Shown here: piece by piece, positions 19,058 through 30,110 of the stretch
Layout: every line of letters begins with the position of its first letter
Numbering within the stretch: position 1 is the first letter of the stretch
Assembly (NCBI GenBank): GCA_015039465.1
Contig: MU130157.1
Span: forward strand, 720,673 to 754,894
Origin: Phlegmacium glaucopus
Taxonomy: Eukaryota > Basidiomycota > Agaricomycetes > Agaricales > Cortinariaceae
Direction of reading: 5' to 3'
Length of the DNA stretch: 34,222 nt
The notes under the pieces: model-generated
Told to the model about the DNA's origin: nothing
Seen by the model: the letters and a program-made list of their open reading frames with translations, nothing else
Databases searched by the model: none
Position numbers and translations under genes: made by a program

Positions 19058-20589
19058 ATGAGCAACACAAAGAATATCACGTTCAACGCGCCACACTTTG
19101 GCGCGTGGACTAACCGTTATGTGGAGAACTGCATTCCGGCCCCTCCTGAAAGTGAGCTCAACGTATGTGGCTCTTTACTCCTATATTTCATCGGCGAAGG
19201 CTGACATAGAACCAAGGGACTCAATTTTTTGTATGCCATAGCTGTCAAGACGTCTTCCTTTAACTTGACAGTTCTGCTCTTTTAGTAATCTCTGCTTCTG
19301 GTTGTCGGACAGAGGCCCCTTTGATCAAGTCTGTTTCTACGACACGAATTGTAAAGAGTTGCTAACTGTAGACACAGGCTCTAAACTGGCAGGGTTTGCC
19401 TCCAGATTTGCAGAAAATATTCAAGGCCCAATTGGCCAACCAGGGTGTCTTGCTCGCTGTCACCGCCTTTGGATCCACTGATAAGCCCACCACCAACGGC
19501 TGCGACCCGATCGAACTGGCTGACAAAATAGCGGCGTGGGTCAAGAATGATTATGTTAAGGCAGTGGCCGGGGTCGATATCAACTATGAGGTATACTTAT
19601 CATCGGTCATTCCTTTGACCGTGACATACTTACTTCCATCAACTATCCAGGACTTCGACGCATTTAACAGTGGTAAGGCTGAGGTAAGCATGTCCAGCTC
19701 CGAGTCTTAAACTCCACTCGTCTGTATTGACGTCCCGTCCGTCTTGGAGGAATGGCTCATCAAATTCACCAAGCAACTTCGCTCCCAATTACCAGCGGGG
19801 GAGTATATCATCACTCATTGCCGTAAGTGTTGCTGAACTCTGCTGACGTTTGGCTTTGAATTTGGCACCAAATAATTAGCTATTGCGCCATGGTAACAAT
19901 CAGTGTTCCTGCTGGACAACACAGTGCGCTGATTTCACCTCCAGGTTTCGCAATGATGGATTCTACCCTGGTGGAGGCTACATGAAGATCCACCAGGAGG
20001 TCGGCCATCTCATCGACTGGTACAACGTGCAGGTGGAATAATTCGCTTGTATTTCTGTCTGCCAGGACTGATTCGTGACTCCTTCCTACCGCTGTCAGTT
20101 CTTCAGCCGTAGGCGTCTCGAATCCCACAGATTCGCGCATTTCTTAACGTGTATATTTCGCTTTGGCAGAGAGACAGGAGTACGAAACCATTGAAACCCT
20201 TCTCTACAAGTCGTCGAGTGTGTTCCCCGAGACATCCCTGTTCGAGATAGTGAAGAAAGGAGTCCCGGGGTCGAAACTTGTCATTGGCAAGCCGACCTCT
20301 CCTGCGGACGCACCGTCCGGTGGGTATATGGAGCCGGATCTGTTGGCGAAAGCTTTGGAAGAGGCAAAGAATAAGGGTTGGGGTGCGTACAGATGCCTCG
20401 TCGAAATATTTTGACTGATGATGTACACAGACGGCGGAGTCGTGGCTTGGCAGGTAAACATTCAGCTCATGAATCTCTGTGGTCATGGGTTCACTGACTA
20501 CTTTGCCCCAGTGCCCAAGCGCAGCCGGCGTACAGATCTCGCAATGGATGAAGGCTGTTCGCGCTCGTTCTTGGCCGGTCCCCTACTAA
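19058..20589 (+). CDS. GH18 chitinase-like glycoside hydrolase, no signal peptide
   Basis: GH18 enzymes cleave chitin-type beta-1,4 N-acetylglucosamine links. Exons: 19058-19162, 19272-19328, 19378-19590, 19651-19683, 19750-19822, 19880-19892, 19945-20032, 20099-20108, 20170-20382, 20431-20453, 20512-20589. They total 906 nt (301 aa) and every splice phase fits. The start MSNTKNITFNAPHFGAW has no signal peptide, suggesting an intracellular protein. Family landmarks are LAVTAFGSTDKPTT, the active-site strand, IAPWF, GHLIDWYNVQ, KLVIGKP and a VVAWQ strand near the end. The active-site strand reads AGVDINYE (118-125) instead of DGxDxDxE: Glu125 is kept, but Asp123 is Asn and Asp118 is Ala, so activity may be reduced or absent. 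Exons of 13 and 10 nt are unusually small. Intron 1 is the least certain. Confidence 0.85.
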
Positions 20590-21515
20590 GGTTAAAATCA
20601 GACCAGACATTTTTTCACCTCATTTCTGGACTAACTGATATTACCATAGGAATGAATCAAAGCTGGTTCCTGAACTTATGCAAGCCTGAATATCGTTTTT
20701 GTGTCTCCCCGCCTTCCAAAGAGTGTATGCGACCTAGTTTCTGACTGCGTGAACATTGTATTACTACTTCATTTGAAATGATCAGTTTGTCCTATCCATA
20801 GTTTCAGTATATAAGAGAGATGAGAAATTATATGACAACTCGAGCGGTAATCAACGGCATGTTTCCCTATCACGGATGCAGCCAGTCACGCCGGATTTCA
20901 GAAAGATAGATGATAAGTACTTCGGAGAAAGGCCAATGACAGTGACTGGGTGACGAAAGCTTTCACGTTTGAGTTTAAATTTGTCCCCCCCTCTCGAAGG
21001 TTCGCATTGATATCTGAAGCTATCAATGACGAGTCAGGTTTCGTTGCTGGCTTGGTCACTATTTTCATCCAAGTTTGCACAGAACTCCTATTGCCACGAG
21101 GCTTCTCTTCACGCCAGCAAGATTTAAATGTCGTATACAGGACGTGCCCGTCCTGCCCATTCCTTCACTCTATGGCTTGATGGTATGTCAGTCTGGAAAG
21201 TTACGAGTCCTATTTATAGGACTTGTTCTATCAAGTAATCTGGATGGGCCTGCTGGTCACTGTATGCAACAGACTGCCAGAAGGCTTGCTATCTAAATAT
21301 CCTAATTTTAAATTGAAGGTACCATTCACCACACTGGAAGGATCCTCTATATCACTATCCAAGATTCCTACTCTCAGTAACACAGACAGTGACAGACTTG
21401 AAATCGGTATCATATATTTTGTATATTAGTCACTACAATCAAAGTGCATGCTATTGTGATTTCAGCTTGAACCACTGTGAAAGCCTCAAACTCATCTTGA
21501 ACATCTCCATTGATC
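20590..21515. other. Convergent intergenic region between the GH18 and lipase genes
   Basis: Both flanking genes end here. The region contains short frames without motifs and a small palindrome around 21210-21228 (AGTCCTAT and ATAGGACT). I see no supported gene. Confidence 0.5.
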
Positions 21516-22984
21516 TCATAGGCAAAAAGGCGTAGTGGCCAGAATGCCGAAATACTGTTGATTCTCAGCCTAACACAGAAATTTTATTTCCGAAACACAC
21601 ATACCATGGTATGGGCTAGATTTAGGCCTTGCGACGGAATTGACGCAGAGCAAGCCGAGTCTTCGCCGTCTGCGTTACATTCTACAGTCGTCGCCTCTGA
21701 AGGTGGGCTCGCATGTTGCCAATATTCTATACCTATCAATCTGCATGGTTGGGGACTCACGAAAATTCAAGTGAGCTTGGGCTTACCATGATGGTGGTAC
21801 CCTAATTCTGTTGGTATGATTGTGGGTATGCTGTGTTTTATGAGCAAGGATGAAGACTTGAGTAAGAAAAATGAGTGAGTTACCCATCATTACCATGCAC
21901 CACTAAAATGCCATTAATTTAGTTGTCAGAAAATAAAAATGTCAGAATGAAATCACCTCGAAATGCGTCTTTGCCAAATGTTTCATTAACGTATTCGGAA
22001 AAGACTTGATTCTGGGTGAAATAAAAAGGAGGGTTTATCAAAACCATGAATAATTGTGACAGTCGAAAATCTCCCTACTCCGGTACGGGGAGCACCATAA
22101 GAGTATGTCCTGACTTTACTGGGGAAAAAGTTACGATACCAAATGTAGCTATTCATTGGTTCATACCTGTCAGGGAAGGTCTGTCGCAATGTAATAGCGG
22201 CAAGCAATGCTAGCGATCCTCCAAGGGAATGGCCTGTAGTGACGATAGAATAACTGGGGTAGGAAGTAACTTGTTCTGCGACAATGGTCAGTACCTGTAG
22301 AGTGACGGAGTCCCATCTGTGAAGATAGAATGCAGTGGGTCTGTTGTTGTCTGTTGCAAGGTCATAACCTCTCACGAAAGGAGGAAGCCACTGTGTATGT
22401 ACGCTCCAGCTGCAGAAAAGGTTTCGAGTTCAACTAAGATAATTGATAAATTGATAGCGAAAATGAATACTTGCGTGGGATTTTGACTCCAGGGCATATA
22501 AATGGAACTAAGAGTATCTGGGCATCAGCGAGCATATTGACTATGGACGCGCTTCAAATTTCGGTTGGTTTCAAAGTGATCCGGATGGTTTTTTGATAAT
22601 TAGAGGGCTAACCTTCCTCTCAAAGCTACAATAATTTCCTTCCGGTCATCATCGCGAGCGACAAATCCTTGGATATCGTTCAGAGGATTGAAAAACTAAT
22701 GAGTCGATGAGCCTCATTTGCACTCCCTGCGATAATACCGATCTAACATGCAATACAAGAGTGTTTCCGTTCGGACAAAGACATAAGGGGCTATATGCTG
22801 ATGATGCATATTTAAAATAGTGTACCAAGTCGTCGTATAAATCTGTATTTTTGAATGCCGTGTGACACATCGAAGATCGGACGGGTTGAATAAGTATTAT
22901 TGATCTCGTTATCGGTAAACATTACGCACCTTTTGAGATAGTCTTCAGGTCGAACTTCAAGGCAGAGTCACAGGCATTTTCCAT
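21516..22984 (-). CDS. Class 3 (Rhizomucor-type) lipase
   Basis: Class 3 lipases hydrolyse acylglycerol esters and in fungi are usually secreted. Exons on the minus strand: 22984-22930, 22842-22748, 22695-22613, 22551-22475, 22409-22376, 22316-22167, 22118-22079, 22011-21957, 21902-21884, 21830-21787, 21732-21605, 21554-21516. They total 819 nt (272 aa), closing in phase. Landmarks are DLYDDLVHYFKYASSAYS, IVNMLADAQ, the nucleophile elbow GHSLGG (Ser145), VRTYSYGAPRTG, Asp202 in HGNDG and a catalytic-type His in LGYHHHGIEYW. Intron 4 appears to use a GC donor (GCAAGT). No signal peptide is present on this start, and the family normally has more residues before LYDDLV, so a 5' exon is probably missing from my model. 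The open frame does extend upstream to about 23077. Confidence 0.87.
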
Positions 22985-23255
22985 GGCGTCGCAAGTTGGA
23001 ACGTTGAAGCTTCGTAGTCTCGGATCTACCTTTAGTGTGGCGGTGCTGCTGATGTGCTGCTGTTTGTGCTCGAATCAAGTCTTCTGCGACGGCCATGGCA
23101 CAAGTTTGATAAGGTGTAGATTGAAATACTCTTTATTGACAAGATGTAAGAGCATCAGTGGAAATTACATGAAATCATCTATCTACCTAAGATAGTCAAC
23201 AAAAATATCAAAAGGATACAGTAAAGATATACAAAAATAAATATAGTTTCTCAAA
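22985..23255 (-). promoter_or_regulatory. Region between the BRCT gene and the lipase start
   Basis: These 271 bp must hold both the 3' end of the BRCT gene transcript and the lipase promoter or its missing first exon, since both genes are transcribed on the minus strand. I could not identify a convincing signal-peptide exon here. Confidence 0.4.
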
Positions 23256-26200
23256 TCAGAATCCAGCAATCCTCATACTTCTCCTCGCCCTCTTCTCAAA
23301 CCCACCACTAGAACCTAACGAATCTTCCTCAACACCACCTTGGTTCTTCAATAAACTTATCAGCCGCTTTTTCTCGTCTCTCTGTCCAGGATCTTCATAC
23401 ATGACACGCATGCTCTCCTCCTGTGATTTAACACTCTCATGCTCAAATTCATCAACAGCGTTATAAGACTCAAAGGGATCCCCAGTGACGGCTCCTGGCC
23501 GAAGTATGATGGCGGGTGGTGCCCGCGATCGTGTGGTAACCCCAGGGACAGCAGCGGGACCTCCTATAACATTAACATCAGATCCTTGTCTAGTTTGAGG
23601 CTGCACAACAGAGCGTCAATGTACAATATCTCAGAGAAAAGGTATCAGAGTATCAGCTAACCTTCGATCGATGCGGCCTAGCCCTCTTGCCGTTCCTCGG
23701 AATATCAGCTCCGCCAGCTGCACCGCCAGCCAAGTCATCTCCTTCCGGACTCGGTCTCTTCCCCAGCAACGAAGTGATGCTCTCCTGCAATGCTTTCGTC
23801 GCCTCATGGTCGATCTTGACGGGTGATAGAGACAGTCTGCTGCTGCTGCTGCCATTAGCGTGAATGTTCTGAAGTGATTTCATAGGGGACGGCGACTTGG
23901 ATGAGGGTACCCGTATTCGAGAATCTCCTTCCCCAGCTGCTTGGGATATAACATCCGCTGACCTCTGGCTAGGCCGGCGTGAAAGTGAGCCTAAATCCAG
24001 ATTTAGATCGTTGGCATTGAAACTTTCGACATTGGATGTGGATCGAGCCGTGAAAGATTCGTTGTGATTTGGAAATTGGAGAACGGGGGATGCCACCGAA
24101 CGTGCTGGGGTACAAAGGGATGATGGATGTGGTATGAAGGAGGATGAGCGGCCAAGAGGACCTTGCGCTACGCCAAAAGAGGTCGTTTCTGGTGGATCTA
24201 GCTGTGGTATTATTGTAGTTGGTTGTCGTTCAAGTAGCCTAGGTTTCTCGAATGCACAAGGTTGAGGTTGGTCCTCGGAAGATGTATCTATAAAGAGAAG
24301 TACGTAAGGAACCAGATGAAAGACTAATAGAAAAGAAAAGGGCCTACTATTCGTGATATCGTTCATTCGATCCCCAACATCAACATTAACTACTATTGAC
24401 ATTTCACAGCTAATGCCTTGACGTCCTTTACCCTTATCAATAGCCATGCCTTTCCCTTTCAAATCTTTTTTATCCTTCATCCTTTCTTCGTCTATAGTCA
24501 TAGAATCTGCAGCAATAGGCGCTTCCGGTGCGTGTGCATCACCACATACAGGGGCGGAGACCAAAAAGCCATCCAGACCCGGTATCTGACCGTTCTCCAC
24601 CATCTTGGCAAGCCAAGGAAGGTTGACGACTGGTATACCCCATTGACATGCTTTCTCAAATTTGAGCCCTGTTCCTGATGGGCATAGGAGGTGGGTAGCT
24701 CGGCGAGAAAATGTGGGCGCGAGGTTGATGCCTACAAAAACAAGGAGAATTGGTTAGAGAGGCTGAAGAAACGGAACAAGGAACTTATAGTTACCAAGTG
24801 CTCGGAGTAGTCTCTTGAGCCCGCAAGCCTCCGACTGATCGAACCCTGACAAAGACATTATTATCTTCTCCGCACCTTGAAACAATAATAGCACATTTTA
24901 AGTCAAAAGATAACCCAGCGAAAGAAGGAATATCCAACCGGGTATAGGAATATCAACGGCTAGCGGTATGAATGATACATGATCCTCGGCCGCACATATT
25001 CGATCTTCGTAGATGCACTGCTCCAACCAGCACTCAGTGCGATATTTAGCTCGCAGCAACGGATCGTCTTCTTCTCTATAAAGCTTACTTCCACTAATAA
25101 ACATAAGAAATGAGGGCAGGTCAGGCAGGGGTGACTGCAGGGTGATATACAACTTGCCTGACTAATCTCACAATGACGAAATTTACATCCTCGTCCTGGT
25201 CGGTTGACATCCTTCCTCCAAGTTCCTCTATAGCACGTCGCACATTGGGGCTTCTAGCTTCACCCAATGCACGAAATACCATTCCGGCAAACATCATAGA
25301 AGCAGGCACAGAAGCGGCAGGCACAGATCCAGATGGACCAGCTTCAGCCTCTCTAATTGTCTCCGATGTTTGCATTCTTCCTAGCTGCTCCTCTAGAGGG
25401 GGTCTCGTAGCGGCTTTGCTGCTACTCGCAACAGCAATAGCACCGGCTACAGACGAAGACGACCGTCTGAATGGCATTTGTCTCGATGTACCTGGGTCTT
25501 TCGCTTGAGCGACCGGCGCAAACGAGTTGGCACGCCTGAAGGAAGAGATGAGACTTCCGCCAGCATGACGTTGCGGTGAACTAGGCCTATTGGGCATGTC
25601 AAGTTTCTTGGCATTCGATAAAGGCCCATGAGCCTTCGACGGACTGAGAATGACCTCGCCGTCCGTGACCTGGTATCCGCGTCGTTCGAGGAGTTTGCTC
25701 CATAATAGAAGGGTAGCATCAGGTAGGACATTAGCGAACGCCTTTTCTTCTTCCATTTCATCGAGTGTACTGTTTTGAGGAGGTTGCGGAGGTTGCTTTG
25801 ACTTCGGGGCTGATGATGAAGGAGGTTCATCGTGCTGTGAAGGCACTTCGGATGATGGAGGGGGAGGACTAGATGTAACTTGATTGTTTAAGATAATAAG
25901 CACTTCAAGAATTTAATCTGAATAACAGAATTGAAATACCTTCTCCGACGGTTTTCCTCTCCGGGCGGGGTCTTCGCACTTGATATTTCGCCTCATCAAA
26001 ACGGCCTCCAAAGTCCAAAGAATCCCAAAACCACTCCTCCCAGACCAGATGTATCTTGGCTTCGCCTCTACTGTTAAATTTTTCGGCATAACACATTTTG
26101 TCCGTCTCTTCATCGCCAGAGCAGAGTAAGTGGGTTACCTTGACCGGACGCTCGAGGTTCTTGAGATAGGTACCTTCGTTGGCTACTAAGAGCTTGTTGA

Positions 26201-26880
26201 TTTGCGTTCGTCGCGTGATATCCGAGATACCAGATGGGCAGAGTATGACTCCCGAAAATATTGGCAAACGATGTTGTTCTACGCTCTAGAAAGAAGTTAG
26301 ACCATCATTGAACGATATAAGACTCGCTCACCTTCACAGTGTCGACATCATCTCCTCTAAGCCAAACCTGATAATTTTCTGTCACCCATGAAGGTTTAAG
26401 GATGGGAATTTTTCGTTCCAGTGCACACTGACGACAATTTAGCCAGTTAGAAACCCAGTTGCGAGGCTAGCTCACCATGTACTTTGCCCCACCATGGCCA
26501 GTAGCCACTAAATGTGTGACACGATCTGTAAAAGCAGGTGTACACGTCGCGCCCAGCTCCACTGCTTGTTTGAATATCGTCGGCTTGGCTGAGGTGAATA
26601 AGTGATTAAATCTAAACAAGTGCATATCTCACCTTATCAGGCACGCCCGTAGCACAAATTACAACTCCTTTGAAAGGCCTTGGACATAAATCCAAGAGAG
26701 TAGTATCGTCGCTCCCCGCTTGAGTATCTTGTGCCCAGCAACTTTCCTCTACGGATCGCGAAAAAGCGCCTTTCTCAGCGGGACGAAGCTTGACACCGGG
26801 AACCTACAGAAAGTCAATAAGTGAGCCTAAATGCAAGCTGGAAGGCATACCTTGTTGGACTTATTACCCCGCCTCCTCAT
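23256..26880 (-). CDS. DPB11: Dpb11/Rad4(Cut5)/TopBP1 homologue with four BRCT domains
   Basis: This scaffold protein links CDK-phosphorylated replication factors to origin firing and activates the DNA damage checkpoint in the nucleus. Exons on the minus strand: 26880-26851, 26803-26633, 26583-26476, 26427-26332, 26285-25940, 25878-25158, 25093-24939, 24875-24795, 24731-24348, 24287-23662, 23600-23256. They total 3063 nt (1020 aa), fully in phase. BRCT1 is about residues 52-125 (RPFKGVVICATG, KPSWVTENY). BRCT2 is about 142-235 (VILCPSGISDITRRTQINKL, WEEWFWDSL). BRCT3 is about 445-540 and BRCT4 about 543-620 (RATHLLCPSGTG). Ser/Pro-rich linkers, a basic GKRARPHRSK segment and a disordered tail follow. 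The BRCT pairs 1/2 and 3/4 match the fungal Dpb11 layout. Intron 6 seems to use a GC donor (GCAAGT). Rtt107/Brc1 is a less likely alternative. Confidence 0.88.
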
Positions 26881-27039
26881 CACCCTTGACTGTTGGAGAA
26901 AACAAATAGAGTTCTCACAGTCACCATTGTCAGTGATTGACGCGACAATGAATCTGATGTTTAGGGCAGGCATAAGCGTGATATGATTAAGTCCGACTCA
27001 CTCTTATTGCCTTAACTTTCACAATTTTCGATCTCCAGA
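26881..27039. promoter_or_regulatory. Divergent promoter of the BRCT and LRR genes
   Basis: Only 159 bp separate the two start codons. The interval contains TGACGCGA at 26938-26945. Read on the minus strand as TCGCGTCA, it differs by one base from the fungal MBF (MCB) consensus ACGCGTNA, about 58 bp upstream of the BRCT gene ATG. No clear TATA box is seen. Confidence 0.5.
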
Positions 27040-28679
27040 ATGCATGTCTTGGTAATGCCTATTGTCGATGACAAGAATCCACTTTACTGTCCGGCTATTC
27101 CAGCAGCTCTGTATCTCAAATCACTCCGTGGTCGATATCATAAATCTGGAAGGTCTCACCGTCGTCTAGATCTTTTTCAATCGTTTGCCCGCACTTTGGA
27201 GCAGTCTGCTCGAACAGAGGATTCAGATGGTGGTGAAGATGCCATCGAGTCCGACTGGATCCTTGGAAACTATTATGCTCGTGGCCGTAAACAATCATTG
27301 GCTCGACATAGGCACGTAGAGGATTTGCCCTTATACTCACCTGTAGCCCAGGGACTGGACCACCGTTTCATTCAAGAAAAACCTGTTAATTATCTGGCAT
27401 CTGCTAAGCGCCTTGAAAGTTTCAGCTTGAAGCGCAAGCTTTCTTTTAGTGATCTTGGGGCTCCTCCAAAATACGCAAGGTCTCAGCCTTCGTTTCACGA
27501 CAGTTCTTTTGATATCGAGGTTCAACACGAGAAACTCGAGTACTCTATCGAATCTTCCCCTCAGAGAGCCCCGCACCATTCTGGAGCTGAAAGAACGGAC
27601 ATTACCATTACAACCTTGGCTGATCGATTGGATTCTGCTTTACCCGGAATACGTCTCCGAGAAAGGCTGCTCGGACTGAAATATCTTACACCTGAGGCAT
27701 TCATGGACTTTATGGTCGAAAATGGTATGTGTACTGTCTATGCAAACTTAGTCAAGACATGCCTATGAATTTTGTTAGGCCATATCACTCGACGCATATT
27801 GGATATATTCTGTGACTCTGAGATCAAACGGATCTCCTTTGCATTTTTCGCATTCAACGAGAATGGACTGAACCTTTGCGGGCATGAGTTCTACTCGGGT
27901 GAGTACACTTCGAATTTCCCGTTCGTTAGTTTGATTTGGGCTAGCTTTCAGCAGGCATGATAGCTTTCGCTATCTATCGGAGCTATCTTTCAGCGGCATT
28001 CGCGTATTCGACTTTGATCTTCTGCATATTCAACACCTTCCATCGCTTTCTATCCTATATCTGAACCAGACCGGCATTGGAAATGAAGCGTAAGTCCATG
28101 ATATCTGGGAAGTTGAAAACGATTTCTTACCCATTTTGAAGTGTCTTTCTCCTGGTGTCCCTCAAACGAACTTTGACTCACCTTTCTCTCGCAAATAATC
28201 ACGATATCAATAACGAAGCGGTCCCTGCAATACTTCTGCTTTCGAAACTTTCTTTCCTCTCTATCTTTGACACCAGCATAGAAATGATTGGCCTACGCCG
28301 TTTAGCAGAAACCATCTGTGAAGATGATCGTATAATGGACGTAGAGATTCCCTTCGTCTGTGAAGCTTACATCGATAGTACGTATTCCAGTCGGTCTTTG
28401 TATAAGTAGCTGGCTAAACTTTGTATAGACATTCATTCTCAGTACCTTGACTTCCCTCCACCGCCTCTTGTCACCAATCCATATGCCTGCGCCCAACTTT
28501 CTCTGGCTGCTTTGAAACGCAATCTTGAAGCGCACGCTGCTTGTAATCCTTCGATTATTGCCACAGGGACACGACCGGAGATGGTTCAGAGGTTGTTCGA
28601 TATCTTGAAGATCAGAAAGCTGGACATGTTGGTGAAGGACATGCTGAGTGGGAACGATTCTGGGTTCGAGAACTTGTGA
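27040..28679 (+). CDS. Leucine-rich-repeat protein of unknown function
   Basis: Exons: 27040-27724, 27779-27898, 27945-28089, 28142-28377, 28429-28679. They total 1437 nt (478 aa), with all phases matching. Residues 1-228 are polar with basic patches and no recognised domain (start [18 protein letters not shown]). The middle, about 229-390, has irregular leucine-rich repeats of the RNI type: [34 protein letters not shown] and [16 protein letters not shown]. The C-terminal part contains [10 protein letters not shown] and a charged end. LRR domains bind other proteins; the partner is not apparent. There is no F-box at the start. It is transcribed divergently from the BRCT gene. An exon upstream of 27040 cannot be excluded but would have to fit into the short shared promoter. 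Confidence 0.82.
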
Positions 28680-30110
28680 CTGGATCTGGACATTTCTGAA
28701 CTGCTTTCTTGTCGATCTGAACGACTCGCATCTGTTTTCGGACTCACCTGTACAGCCAGCTTTGTAATATGCGCAAGTGTTGTCGCCTTTTTCTTCATTC
28801 AGAACATACTGCATAGACGTCTCGTGTTCTCTGCCCACTTTGCTCGTGTTAATGGGGATTACTGCTATGCTGTCGACCAGCAAGAATATACCGAATAGTA
28901 TCCCCTTCAGCTTAGGCATTTTTAATGGGGTTCCTTGTACCTCACTGTCTTGTGTTCACCACTCTCATATCTGTGGTCCTGGGTCGTCTCCGGGTTATCT
29001 CAGATACACAGTCATGCTGTACCATCTTACTCACAAGGCTGATGTAATGCTTTATAATTCTTTATGGCGGTGAGGTCGAAAGTGGCGTGGTTCCTTGAAC
29101 TGGCACCGAAACAACTTTTGTTCGGTAATTCCCTGGAGCATGATCTTGAGATAAGGTAAGAATCCGAGACAGCAGATTATTAAATGGGATGGTTTACAAC
29201 AAATGAAATGGGGATGGATGATAATTATGGACAGGATATTCTTGTGTTGAATATACTGTACCATTTCAATCATCAGCAAAACACCTTTTTACTTGACAGC
29301 TACTTTTACCCCTTTTGCAGCTTGAGTCTTTCTTGAGCTACTTTTTTTCAACTAACTTCCTTGTAGAAAAAATATTCAAGTAGAGCAAGTAACCTGCAAG
29401 TTGGAAAAGTAATTTCAAGAAAAACTTTTCTTTTTAAGAACAAATCAAGTTTGGTAGTAATAGACAATTTCTGGCAAGGAGGGCAAGGAGGGCAAGGATA
29501 AAAGTATCACAACTGCCTTCAATTTTTTTTTGCACAAGTTCAACAAACCAGCCCTAAATGTTGCAACATTCAACCCTTGCCACATCAGATTCACGCACCA
29601 CTTCCTCCACCTGCAAACCAACCAGCCCTAAACATTGCAAACAATGTTCAATGTTCAACCACCCTCACCACGTCACTATGTCACCACATCAACACCACTT
29701 CCAGTCACCACTTCCTCCTGCCATGTCACCTGGGACAACGACAACAATGGACCCGACAATGGCAAACACCTCACTTCAGGTTTTTTTTCTTCTTTATTTG
29801 GCCCTGGCACTGACAACGGCATCATATTAATAGGCACTACTACCTGACAATGGGAATGGCAATGATGAAGACCATCACCAGGATGTATGTATTTTTTTTC
29901 TTTTTTTCTTTCTTTTTCTGTATTAACTACAAGCAACTACAACTATGAGCAGGGCCATGTCATCAATATCACTGGCAACACAACCGGGGTTGCGACGAAT
30001 GACACACAACAAGGACAAATGTCAAACAACACAACAAATGACACACAACAAATGATGTATGATGAACAACATATGATGAACAGTGAACAACAAATGGTGA
30101 ACGGCATAGT
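28680..30110. other. Repeat-like spacer right of the gene island
   Basis: There is no supported gene. Features seen are a loosely palindromic segment at about 29325-29435, an 8 bp tandem run GGCAAGGA at about 29475-29498, a CA/AC-rich stretch from about 29560 to 29860 with recurring CAACATTCAACC-like phrases, a T-rich run at 29887-29920, and an ACACAACAAATGA-type repeat at about 30000-30090. This could be the leader of the decayed element that follows. Confidence 0.4.

Noticed and set aside
23041..23160. Possible signal-peptide exon for the lipase
   Set aside because: Candidate ATGs on the minus strand give polar peptides or early stops and no clean donor, so I left the 5' end open.
29325..29435. 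Palindromic segment that might be another MITE
   Set aside because: The arms match only in patches and I found no convincing flanking duplication.
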